Positions 48,250 to 59,690 of a DNA stretch of 64,000 bases are shown here, piece after piece (positions within the stretch are counted from its first letter, which is position 1; each line of letters begins with the position of its first letter). The stretch spans positions 1,736,001 through 1,800,000 of the forward strand of contig NC_070561.1 in NCBI RefSeq assembly GCF_026914185.1, read 5' to 3'. The translations under genes and the position numbers were made by a program. A model generated the notes under the pieces. It was not told the DNA's origin and ran no database searches. It saw only the letters and a list, made by a program, of their open reading frames with translations. This stretch comes from Puccinia triticina (Eukaryota; Basidiomycota; Pucciniomycetes; Pucciniales; Pucciniaceae).

Positions 48250-48439
48250 AGGTGAGGAAAAAGAAATGCTATGAGTATTTTTGAGATTCTCTCACACAAG
48301 AATTGTGTTGTTAGTCCTAAGCCCCGCTTGCACCTATGGCTTGGTGGTTCCATGGGCTTTGCTAAGCTTTTGCGGGGCTGAGTGGTGAAAAAAGTGCTGC
48401 CAACCGCAGGGAGGGACTTGGACTAAGTGGGGGTTGTGG

Positions 48440-48835
48440 CAAATTATACAACAATGGCTAGTTATGTTACTTTACGTTATCCACGTGATTTGGGTAACAT
48501 AACTTTCCTCGTGACGCGCTGCAGCGTGTTACGTTATTAGTAATGTTGTTTTTTTGGGCCTCACGCATAATGTAACGGGCCTCATATTTTGAGGCCATTA
48601 TTGCGTTATCCCCTGGATAACGCAATAATGGGCAAAAGTTGGCTACTTTTAGCCTGAAATTCAACTGTTATCCGGCGCTCTGGGCGCTCCAATAACGTAA
48701 CTAGCATTGAAAAAATGCTGTTACATCAATCTGATAACATAACTCACCGCCGTTACGCGTAACAGTAACTGTAACGGCAGGAAAATTGTTATGTTACCGT
48801 TATCAGTAACGTAACTACCCATTGTTGGCAAATAG
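48440..48835. mobile_element. Hairpin MITE rich in TAACGTAAC motifs
   Basis: The end AACAATGGCTAGTTATGTTAC (48450) is inverted at 48810-48826. The arms of about 75 bp remain alignable. A perfect hairpin, ATTATTGCGTTATCC-CCT-GGATAACGCAATAAT, lies at 48598-48630. GGCAAAT occurs just outside the left end and at the right end (48827-48832), a possible imperfect TSD. Confidence 0.65.
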
Positions 48836-48867
48836 AGCATCTTTCTGTGAAACTCCATAAAATATTA

Positions 48868-48938
48868 TGTGTCCTATGGGAGTTGAACCCATGTCTCTTA
48901 TATCCACGTCAAGTGTACTAACCACTGTCACCACAGGC
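48868..48938 (-). ncRNA. tRNA-like pseudogene or SINE head
   Basis: The minus strand has A box TGGTGACAGTGG and a perfect 5-bp T-stem with loop (ATGGG TTCAACT CCCAT). The acceptor stem does not pair and the anticodon loop lacks U33, so it is not functional. Confidence 0.4.
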
Positions 48939-48939
48939 A

Positions 48940-51900
48940 AACAGGTGACGTTCCCGCATGCAGCGTCACCTGGGCAGCTACTTTGGCCACCAAAATCAGG
49001 TGATGCTGCACGCCGGAGCAACAGCTGTCTGCCTGTAGTGTGTACTAAGTATGCTGTGAGAATAAAGGCTGGTTGTTTGGTAGAAATGTCCGCTAACCGC
49101 CCTCTTCAAGAATATATGTGTCCAGGCTGTGTGATTATTGGTGTCTCGGCTCCACACAGCTACTATCCACTAGCCTTCAGCGCTCCTCTCTGAGCCAGAT
49201 CTATAGCGTAATAATCAGCTAGTGAATAAAGCTCCGCACTCCGCAAGTAATCCCGTAAGTAAAGATAAGGTCCCATAAAACTCTCCTAATACTCTAGTAC
49301 GTCCGTAAGTGTAAGTACAATAATGAGTAATCCCTCAGATGATAGGATAATAGGATCATAGGAAAGGAAAAGAGAAGAGAAACCGTGATCCTCCACCCCC
49401 ATCCTTCCCTCAACGCGCATTGCCACTCCCACCCAATCCTGCAGATCCAACACTTTCCCGCACTAGTCCTTCAGCTCCGCCCGCTTTCTGCACGTCATTG
49501 TCCCAGACTCCTCTCCTCTCCAACGCTTGACCTCCCACCATCCTCTGTCTAGCCCCTGCCAGTCAGTCTCTCACCACCGCCTCTTCCCCAGTTCCACCTA
49601 CTAGTGAAACCCGCTGTGGTAGACGGAAAAGTGGAAAAATGAAAAGTTTTTTCTATGCCACATAATTACTCATACTATGCCTAAAGATAACATCAAATGG
49701 ACCCCAGAAATGGATTCTACGGCCAAATTCACCTCAAGTCACCACTGGAAGCACCCCTGGACCCACTCTAGTGTGGAAGTTACACATCATGGACACCTAT
49801 CACACGGCCAAGTAACCCAGCTGTCACCTGCCCCAACCCAAGTTTCACAGTAGCACACTTATACACATCACAGGATACAAACATACATCTCCCTTTCAGG
49901 CTACACTCATTACATATTAACTGAATACACTCCTTTATGTATATAGTATGACATCTTTTACACTGTTTCTGCAGCCTCAGACTTTGTGTATACACTAATT
50001 ACCCCTGTATGACAGCTCATGCAGTCTACTGTCACCTCATGCATGTGTTAGAATGTTCTTTTGTATATTCTGAAATCATGTATGCACCCCTGGCATGTTT
50101 AGAATGTTCTGTTGTATATTCTGAAAGATTTCAGAGGACTAAAAGATTTATTTCTTGTTAGAGCTCTAGACTATTGTATGTACATCAGAATGTGAAGTAA
50201 AGTCTAATTTGTTTTTTACCTAAAAGCAGGCGAGTTGGCCGCTGTTTTCTGCAATAAAGAAAATAAAGCAGGATGGGTATTCGAGAGAAAGAAGAAAAGG
50301 TTCTCTTTCTCTGAGGTTGAGGAGATGTTCGTGCTGTGGCGGTGATCGCTTCATTAGCTCGCTTTGTCTCTTTCTTTTCTAAGGTTATATCCTTACTTGA
50401 GTTACTCGGTGAGGCTCTTTTTTCCAGCTTGCTGGGAGTGCGCGAAACGATGTATGAGTGCTTCCACTTCGTCTGTATTTATTTTAACGAGTAGTTTTGC
50501 TCTTTAGTCTTTTTTGTTTCTCTTTTGCTTCTGTTGCGTTCTGATGAGACCACTTACTGATTTGCTCTCCAGCTCTTTGCTTGGAATCAGTTCGGGCGTT
50601 ATTTTCCTGTTCGGTTATAGCTGCGACAGTATTGGGATGCGGCGTTAGCACAACATCTAGATCAACTCATGAGAATCTTATTCGGCCGCTTACCTATGGC
50701 GCTAGCTTCGGATATTCTGTCTACAAGTGATTGACGATTGGGATTTTCCACGAGTCTTATTTTTCTGCTCGCTGGAGTCGGACCTGCATAAACCAAGTTT
50801 GGAGTTTCAGTTTTACGACTCTGCGCTGCGTTTTTGGACTGTGAAAATGGTTCGCTTTGCTTACCAAGTTCCGCAGCTGATGTAGCTCCTGGCCGCTCTC
50901 TCAATTTATGAGCGCTGCGCCATTCACCTGAGGTTGTATTCTCACATATTCTGACACCACTCATGCGCCCCTGAGGGGTTATGAAATCATTGGTGTCTAC
51001 TCTCACCAGCTAAAATCCCTCAACCTGTTGTCTAGATTAGCTGAAACCCTAACCCACAAGCCCCTTTGGGGCTCCCCTTTTGTCTATAAAAGGAGCTCTC
51101 TCCACCCCCAGTGGTCTGCTCCCCAGTTCCTCACCCAGAACTCACAAGTCACCCAACACTCATCCACACTCAAATCCTAAAACCCTTATAACAATGAATC
51201 AACCCTTATACAACAATTCAACCCTTATAACAAAGTAATTGAAACACTTACACGTTGCCAGTCAAACAGATTTCATCTGGAACAGACCAGACCTATCACT
51301 TAATAAAACTTGCCAAGCTGAGCTTGGTGGGTCTTGTTGACTGATAACAGAAGGGCAGAGCTTGCAACTCCATCATACCCTTCACCATTCAGCAAAAGGG
51401 TTTCATTACCACTTTTGAGTCTTACACCGCACCAGCCAGAGGATAACTGCGTACTGCCACAGGTATCTGCCCGCGGGTGCCATGTACCTGCCAACGGATG
51501 ATAGGGGCCAGCTCTAGAAATATATGATTCCCGTGGTACATACCTTGTTTCTGCCAATCGTTAGATATTGCTTTGCAATGTAGTTGAAAATGTGTTCTAA
51601 AATAGTTCCAGTAAATACTAGATTCAAGTTGGAGCTGGTTTTCAATTGAATTCAACTCCTTTCCAAAGTGCCTTCAGCTCAATTGAGCATAATTTCAACA
51701 TAAATTCATCATGAATTTAGCATACATTGAGGCTCAAGTTCCAGGATATATCTAACAGGTTTCTTAGATAATATTGTGCAATGGCACTTGCAAACAAGTG
51801 CCACACAAACTCCCATGGTGTCAAACCATTTTCTTTCCTCTTTTTCAAACCGCTACACTACTTCTGAAGCGCAGCGGTTCAGCACTATGTGACCACTTTT

Positions 51901-52300
51901 TTTAGTGTGCTGAAATTATCTTTTTTTTCCCAGGAAAACGTAAAGCGGTTGGTGCAGCGGTCTGGCTGCTGCGCGCAGCGTTTAGCGCAGTAACACAAAA
52001 AACCACTGCACTAAAAGCAGTGCAGCTGTTACAAAGTTGCCGGGCTGGGCTAACTCTAGGGGTCTGCTTTACCACCAAGCTACAAATCCTGAGTTGCCAG
52101 ATTCATAATCTAACATCCTCCTGAAATCTGGATGCTCGAAGGCTCTCCTAGTGATAACTGCAATTAATTCAGTTTGATATTTAACAATAATGGGAGGGAT
52201 ATATTTGAGATTACATGCTGGAAAATTCAAAAATCAAATTTCCATGGTGGGTGCTCTCCCATCCAAAAGGTGACATTAGGCATAAGTCTCTCTCATGTAT
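48940..52300. other. Old repeat-rich intergenic DNA
   Basis: Visible parts: a two-copy direct repeat of TTAGAATGTTCTNTTGTATATTCTGAAA (50051 and 50098); a possible promoter or LTR tract on the plus strand with CTATAAAAGGAGCTC (51083) followed by three AACCCTTATAACAA-type repeats (51180-51235); a TGTTAGATATATCC motif on the minus strand at 51757, typical of copia LTR starts; and a tRNA-like D-arm on the minus strand near 52040-52085. No intact gene was seen. Confidence 0.4.
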
Positions 52301-53559
52301 CTCTGTCCGTGAGGGGTGGCTTTGTCACCAGCCAAACACTATTCCCACCAAAACTTGTTCCCATCCAAACTCCCCCAAACGGAGGGGGTGAATTTGATAA
52401 GTTAGACTTTCACCTGGGATAAATATCACCTGTCACCCGTCTACCTCCCATCTTTGATCAAGGATCAACACCAAAAATACCAATCCACCTCAAAAAAAAC
52501 CTCTGAAAAAATACTATGAGTATGGAAGCTTGGGCAGCCCCAAGCACCTTTAGATCAAAGCTCCCAATCATACCAACAAATATTGAGGCAATGATAGCTT
52601 TCTGAAGAGCTGTAGAGATAAAAAAAGAATAATGTATAATTTTCCAGTTTTTCATTCCCCATCATCCTTCCCAGCTCCCTCTCCATCCCCCCTAGTAGCT
52701 CCTGTATTTTTTTAAAAAATTATCCAACAATCAATTCTTATGGAGGCTTGGAAAAACAACTCCAAAAAATTGGGAAAATGACTTCCAAATTTGGTTTTAC
52801 ATTGCCAGGACCATTTTTTGACCAGCTCTAGATGTTGAACTAGCCCCTTTTTTGGGAGTTGTTCTTCAAAAACATATTGTTTTTGGGCTTTTTCCATACT
52901 AATTTTCTGTATTCTTTTTATGGATTTACTTTGTGCACAGAGGGAACGGGTTGGGCAATATTTGGAGGGTGGACTGGGGCTGGCAGGTTTGGTTTGTTCC
53001 CTGTTGCCACCAATTGGGCTTCAGCTGCCACTTGTCAGGTCAGGTCTCCTCTGCCTCCAGCATCCGCATTATTTCTGCCAATTGGTGGCCAATCTGGGCC
53101 ACTTCTTTGGCGTTCATCGTGAGTGTGAGGGTGTTGGAGGGTTGGGTTGTAGGGGTGGAGTGGGGGTGTACAAGCTTTTGGAGGGATTCAATGCAGTTCT
53201 TTCTATTGGTTTCTGGGTTTTAGAGAGGTTTGGTTCAATTTTCTGGTCTCTGGGGTCTGTGTTAGAGTTGGAGGGATGAGGGGATATGAAGAGTGAGGAT
53301 ATTCAAATTTTCTGGGAATTTCAAGTTTTTGGGGGCAGAGTGATCCAGTTTCTGGTGTTCTGTTTGATTCAATATCTTTGTCTCCATGATGTAGATCTTG
53401 CAATATGTTATGGTCAAGTCTATGGAGAGGAAGATGAGATCTGGAGATTGGAGTTCTTGGGGTTCTGGATCCTTGTTAGTAGATTGCAGGATGAGGAAGC
53501 AGTTTGGATCATCAGACTCACAAAAACTTTGAGAGTGCTGTCCACAAATATGTACATGC

Positions 53560-53955
53560 AAGCCTGCACTGTGGAGTCCACATTACGGCTCATAACAGCA
53601 ATAAACCTTCATGAAACCACTTTAGAATGGGGGAAGGTACAGCATTGTTCAGCTCTTTTTGAAATTCCCCCTCTTGATTCCCTTTTCTAAAGCCCTCTTG
53701 TTCCCACAGTTCAACCAACAGGCCTATCCGACTTTGGCTGTCATGGCACAAGCATATTTAGGATCTGTAGGCTCCTCATGTGCAGTGGAGAGACTATTCT
53801 CCACCGCTGCTGATGTATGTAGCAGTAACCGCAGCTGCTTACTTCCTTCAACAAGGTCCCCCTGTGTCAGGAGCCTCATGTGGTTTTGGAAGGAGGTCTC
53901 TCTGACTGGTTCATTTGCCAAAGCTGGCAGTTTTTTTAGCTGCAGTCCCATCTGA
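53560..53955 (+). pseudogene. hAT transposase, C-terminal dimerisation fragment
   Basis: The reading YPTLAVMAQAYLGSVGSSCA, VERLFSTAADVCSSNRSCLLP, CVRSLMWFWKEV matches the hAT dimerisation domain, whose core is LA..A..YL....SS...ERxFS.a.d......R..L......L..L..W. Upstream sequence (52900-53650) has only broken frames, so most of the transposase has decayed. A plausible fossil source for hAT-like elements with 8-bp TSDs in this window, but the link is not shown. Confidence 0.75.
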
Positions 53956-54804
53956 TAAAAAGGGATTCATATAGCCTTTTGCTTGTTACTAGTAACACAA
54001 AAAAACTCCAATCCCTAGTAACATAACTTAGTAATTTCAAAGTTATGCAGTACTGTAACAGAATAAAAAATAGACTGCCAAAAGAAACCTGTACCATACC
54101 ATACCTACCTGTTGTTGTCTAAACCCAGCTCATGTCACCTATTAGTGGGTGAACAATCTAACACTTACCTAATTCTGCTTTGGAATGATAGGAAGAGCTG
54201 ACACCAAAGGATCAAAAAGCAATGCCACTATGAACACTTGGCTGTCACAAAATCCTGTGGTAGCTTTTCCGGAACCTCTAGCTTCAAATTCTAGAGGACT
54301 ACAGGAGCAATAAGCCACACTTTCATGGGTTGTATTCACACTGAAAATTAAAATCAAGGATGTACTGCAAACAGAAAGGGTGTATGCACATGTAGATGAG
54401 AAAAAAAAGAAGAGGAAAAGGAATAACTACAGAGAAAGAGTGTCAGTCAAAAGCATGTCTGTTGATCAAAAAAGTCAAACAAACTTGAAGGTAAGAGGAG
54501 AAAAATGAAGCGATGAGGATGAATCATAAACCAACAAGCAAATTTGTTTCACATAGTTAAAGAAGTTCATTCCCTACAGACTAAACTCAATCCTTTTGCT
54601 AAGCAGATAAAACGCGAGACTGCTTTTCAACCGGAAGAAGGGGGTCTCCCATTGACGATCCCGCCTCCACCAGATGGTGGAGTATAGCCATTCTTAACAT
54701 TACAACTGATACCAGACAAAGACGATAATCAGTCAGGTGCTCCGAAGTAGTACGGGGATGGCTGTTATGCCTCATGGGGAAAAGGGTATTAGTGAAAAGG
54801 AAGC
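53956..54804. other. Intergenic region downstream of the phosphatase gene
   Basis: Contains the 3' side of the minus-strand acid phosphatase gene and AT-rich sequence with GTTACTAGTAACA-type short palindromes near 53975. No gene was recognised. Confidence 0.4.
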
Positions 54805-57800
54805 CTACTCGTTCTGGTAATCGATTTCCTTGATACGAGTTTGGAGAGCTTTGACAGCGATAGATAGGGGACAGAACCCTTCCGCGTCTTCAGGGCAGCC
54901 ACGAAGACCGGTCAAAGGAACAGGAGCATCATTCAATAGGAATCTAAAAAACATTGACAGTTAGCAGATCACCTATGTACTGAAGAATATCCAGATGACA
55001 GACCTGATTTTTTTGCCATCTTCACATTCCACAACTTGAGCATGTAAGTTTCCAGCAAATGGAGAGATGTGCGAAGACACGAAGGATTGCTTCTTTGGAA
55101 TGAAGCGGGTTGGGAGCGGACCCTCAGAGGCCAACGAGGTCAGGTTCAACGCAACAACGATACACGAAATCACCCTACCCAAAACGAACCAAACAATTCA
55201 TCAGATTTGTCAATCATGAGATCATACTCATACTTTGTCGTGAAAGGCCTCACGTGTCGTGGGTTGCGTCGACATAAATCGGTTGATCCAAGGGGAAGGT
55301 GATTGGATTGGAATCCAGGGTTGAGTTGGTCGAGCTGTCATAGTTTTTGATAGGCTCCTGAGTCAAGCGAGAAACCTACGAAGGATGAAATTATTAGTCA
55401 ATTGGATTCTCGTCTCCAGAAAAAGAATGTTGCGCACTAGTTCCTCAACCCATCCTTTTCCAATGGCTGCCGCAGTTGGCGAACCAAACGAGTACGCGTA
55501 CCAAAACATCACTAGAAAGACGGAAAATCACCATCAAGTTATCTCGTTACCAATAAGCTCCGAAATACTAACGATCGGAGTAGTACTGAAAGAAACTCAT
55601 GTCAGCTCATTGAAGATTACCAATCACATCAAAATTGGCAAGACTGAGCTCACAGCAAACCCTTTAAACTCTGCTGGAGTAAATAAGTGACAGAACGATG
55701 ACCACCCCAGACTGACTGTTTCATATGCGCAAAGCTGTGAAGTACACTTTCCTGATCAATATCGAACTCACAAAAAACTCCAAGAAAAAGTTATTGACCT
55801 TTTGCATTGATACAACCTGTCGAGATACGATCGAATTCAGATCTTGGATATCAAGTGATTCAAATAAAGAAAAGCAAAAAAGAGATATACTCACGTCCTC
55901 GAATGTTAATTGGTAGCCGGTCAGGTTAGCTTGTAGGCGCGGGAGGGCCCCTGCAAGATAAATTTCAGACCTGCAGGCACGCAGCATCAGTATGATCAAA
56001 TTCCTGATCCACGGCGAACGGAAGTAGGCAGGCACTTACCAATCCGACATGATACTCTTGACATATGTTTTGCTGGCGTGTTCGCTGTTGTTGCAAGTAA
56101 AGTAAGGAGCTAAAGTGTTATTGAATCCTGGCGCTTCGATCACAATGGATTCTGGGATGGGGGTCAAAAGCAAAAGGCGTCAATTTCCATTTTTTTTTTA
56201 AAAAAACCCTGAAGGAGCGGGTCATTTGGCTCACGATGATATTGCCTATGCCATGTCATTTAAAGACAAGATATTGTCAGTTTATTCCATGCACTTTGAC
56301 TGGGATGTTCACTCACGATTTGAAAGGCAGCCCGAAAAAACCTGCAGAGTACTGGTGTTAATCGACACTTGCGCAAATAATACCAAAAATTATAATAGCT
56401 TACCAGCCGCAAAATTCAGAGCGCTGTGTAACATTCTGTGTTGGCTAGTAGTTCGGAAAACCAATTTCTGTTTCGGATTGGCGATCTTGTCCAACAGATG
56501 TCCATACTTTTGACTATCATGGAGCCGGTTCAGAAACAATCAAATTGCAAGCTCAGAAAATAAAATGCTGCTGACCGGAAGCCTACACCCAAATTGAAGA
56601 GCTGACTGCGGCCGAATGGAGTCAAAACTTCTTTGCCTAATCCGTAGCTCCATGTGTTTACTGTTTATCAAATGTGAGTCAAAAAGGCTTCTCCGCTCAA
56701 GGAACTGGATCAATCAAGCAGCTAGAGGACCTACGAAATTTCAAGTTACCGCTAGCTTTGTAGTTCTATAAGCACGACAACAATTATATTGTTAAGCTTA
56801 ATGAATGATCGGGAATCGCGAACATGGGAAACTTACGCCAGCGGCTTTCAATCGAGCAGCAAATCCAGAGGGCTCTTTGGAGCTAGTTGGGTAGCGGGCT
56901 CCGTGTCGATGAAGAAGGTGAACCTTGAAAAACAAAGAGATTTACAAATCAACCAGGTGACCCACGCGCAATTCTAAAGAAGAAGAGCTAGACTGCGGCT
57001 TAGGCCAACCTGTGTGAGCTTGCATTGGTCTGGAACTTTCCCCGAGCTTCCTTCAAGTCCGAAAGCGTTGGAGGGAAGCGAATGAAACGGTGAGAGATAT
57101 CCCCAAGATCTACAGAAGATATGTAGTTAATCAATTGAAATAGTTTGAATTTTTGATGGCTGGGGGTTCACCTGACGGGGTCGAATGCCTACGTTGGAGC
57201 CATGGCAGGAATTAGTAAGATGAACCCAAGAATTGGTTAATTAAGTGCTATCAGTAAGAACTGACTTACATCATGGGACGAGTGTGCCGGCGAAACCAGT
57301 GGATAATAGCTTTGCTGCTCAGGTGGAGCGTCTGCAGTGACAGCAACGAAAGGTTCGATACCAGCTGTTGGTAGAATACCAAGTAGAAAAAAGAATGAGT
57401 CTAGAGATTGGCGAGAAGAACCCAGAAGATCTCTTACTTTCAGTGGGGCCCTGGTACCCAATTTTCTTTCCAGATGGGAACAGGTTCTCGTGATGATGTC
57501 CGTGATGGTGTCCGTGATGGTTATGGTGTTTGTGGTGGTGACGATGCCCGAAGAATCGACCGACACATCGGCGAGCTGATGGCCAAGAGACGCGAGTAGC
57601 GTGGGGGATTGTCCAGAACGCGGTGGCAATCAGGAATCCGAGGGCGACATCGCGGATGGTTTTACGGAACTGGGGTGGATAGGGTTAGTATTGAGCGTTA
57701 ATGGATTGATGATGATTGATTAGAAGGCTTACTTGAGATGTCCCTCTGGCGGGTCGGTCAGTGTTCCTTGTGGCGACAGGGGAGGGATAGTCTTGATCCG

Positions 57801-57852
57801 GAAATTCGGTTGGTGGGATGACTTGGTAGACCGGCAGTTTCTCTAAATCCAT
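54805..57852 (-). CDS. Histidine acid phosphatase (phytase-like), membrane-anchored, 20 exons
   Basis: Hydrolyses phosphomonoesters such as phytate via a phosphohistidine. Exons: 57852-57733, 57669-57438, 57364-57270, 57188-57172, 57109-57010, 56923-56837, 56765-56735, 56660-56576, 56513-56404, 56341-56317, 56245-56235, 56151-56040, 55970-55895, 55816-55799, 55734-55654, 55585-55573, 55511-55438, 55375-55254, 55174-55004, 54943-54805. All are GT-AG and sum to 572 codons. Residues 1-45 are cytosolic, followed by one TM helix (DVALGFLIATAFWTI) and a His-rich stretch. The catalytic domain has WGYLSPF, QVHLLHRHGARYPTSSK (nucleophile His), NTWSYGLGKEVLTPFGR, VFRTTSQHRM, EAPGFNNTLAPYF, LCAYETVSLG, SFGSPTAAAIGKGWVEEL and DATHDT (proton donor). 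No signal peptidase site is evident, so it looks like a type II membrane protein of the secretory pathway or vacuole. Shares a 287-bp divergent promoter with PP4c. Confidence 0.93.
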
Positions 57853-58139
57853 CGTGGCTTGAGTTGTCTTGTTCTGTCCTGGATAATCCTGCGAGAGAGC
57901 ACTGGCAAGGGATGTGCCAGTCCCCCGGGGGTTGCTCCGGGTGTCCTATGAGCCTGTGCCCGCTGCCCGAGCTCCACACAGCCTCTCTGGAGAGCCCCGC
58001 AGGGTCTCCAGCACAACGAAATCAAAATCAAACAAGGACAAGGACAAGTCGACGTTTTCTCAAACGCATACATCCACCACTTGAAGCAGCACCTCAAACA
58101 CGCATCTCAGTCAAGGTTGTATCTTCTCAAGGATTTCTG
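57853..58139. promoter_or_regulatory. Divergent promoter between acid phosphatase and PP4c
   Basis: 287 bp between the two start codons. It must hold both core promoters or 5' UTRs. No clear TATA box was seen. Confidence 0.6.
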
Positions 58140-59690
58140 ATGAATCACGAATCAGGCGGATCCGATTTAGACCAGTCAGTTCATGATGTTGAATCTATCA
58201 TTCACTCATTTTTTTCTTTTCTGGAGGAGGGTGGATGTATGCGATAGAATGAAATTGACTCAGAACCTTACTTTCTTTCTTATGTCTGCCAAAAAAAATT
58301 CCTTCAAAATCCTTGCCGGTCATCTTCAAAACGTGCACTCAAAACCCCAATATGCGTGCGCTCAACAACAACAACAAAAAAAAAAACGAAAAAACACCGG
58401 TGACGCCTTCGATCATGAATGATCGATCAGACAGATCGAGAAACTAAAACGGTGTGAAATCATTAGTGAGGCACAAGTGAAGGAACTCTGTCTGAAAGCA
58501 CGGGAGATCTTGGTCGAAGAATCGAACGTACAATGGATCGACTCACCCGTCACAGTGCGTCTGACTGCTTCCTTCTAATACGCTCTCCACTCCGCCAGTC
58601 CCGCCACGCTCGTCGATCACTTTGACAGTTTAACACTGAAACTTATTCAGTCGCTCATTCTTCGCCCTAGATATGTGGCGATATTCATGGCCAGTTCATG
58701 GATCTCAAAGAACTTTTTCGGGTCGGTGGCTGGTGTCCCGATACAAACTATCTCTTTATGGGTACGTTCCTCTTTTTTTTTTTTTTATTATTGGGGAGGC
58801 TACCGCTTATCAAAATTTCAAATTTCGCACAGGTGATTTTGTGGACCGGGGATTTTATTCAGTTGAAACGTTTCTACTCTTGCTAGCCTTCAAAGTGCGA
58901 TATCCGGACCGAATCACACTGATCCGAGGAAACCATGAATCAAGACAGATCACACAGGTCTATGGGTTCTACGATGAATGTATGCGGAAGTACGGCTCGA
59001 CCTCTGTCTGGAGGTATTGCTGTGAGGTCTTCGATTATCTTAGCTTGGCCGCATTGGTCGATGGGAGAGTATTTTGTGTTCATGGTGGTTTGAGTCCGAA
59101 CGTTCATCGCATAGATTCAGTTAGGTTCAAGTCTTAAAGGTGTATCCACGTCACAATCACCAGGCTGAGATTTTCTTATCCTTCAAACAAACAAACAAAA
59201 AAGATTAAATTGATCGATCGAAAACAGGAAGTTCCCCACGACGGTCCAATGTGTGATCTTCTTTGGTCAGATCCAGATGACATCGAAGGGTGGGGATTGA
59301 GTCCAAGGGGGGCAGGTTATCTATTCGGAGGAGATATTGCGAAAGCCTTCAGTCATGAAAACGATCTAGATCTGATCGCACGTGCCCATCAGCTCGTGAT
59401 GGAGGGATACAAACTGATGTTCGATGATTCGATCGTCACCGTCTGGAGTGCACCCAACTATTGTTATCGGTCAGCACTTATCCTGTTTAGCCGGAAAGAA
59501 AGAAAATAAATAAATTTCTTTGACCCTTTCTCATTCAACCTTTACCCCCCTAAACAACAGTTGTGGTAACGTAGCCTCGATTCTTCAACTGGACGAACAT
59601 CTTCACTCGGTCTATCAAGTATTTGAAGCAGCTCCCCAGGATCCAAGAGGCGTCCCGGCAAAAACAGCCAGTCTGAGCTACTTTCTATAA
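58140..59690 (+). CDS. Ser/Thr protein phosphatase PP4 catalytic subunit
   Basis: A PPP-family metallophosphatase acting in DNA-damage recovery, nutrient signalling and centrosome function. Exons 58140-58174, 58431-58554, 58671-58761, 58833-59119, 59204-59469, 59561-59690 are in phase and give 310 residues (the family is about 307). Metal and catalytic motifs: [22 protein letters not shown], then HGGLSPN. PP4 rather than PP2A or PP6 is indicated by [10 protein letters not shown] at the start, [58 protein letters not shown] and the C-terminal SYFL (PP2A-type tails end in YFL). The exon 4/5 junction uses GTTAGG and an A-rich acceptor, giving [11 protein letters not shown]. The 256-bp first intron is unusually long for this window. 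Confidence 0.95.

Noticed and set aside
55250..55290. Apparent frameshift before the catalytic DATHDT of the acid phosphatase
   Set aside because: On re-reading, the tract has four C, not five, and the frame is continuous.
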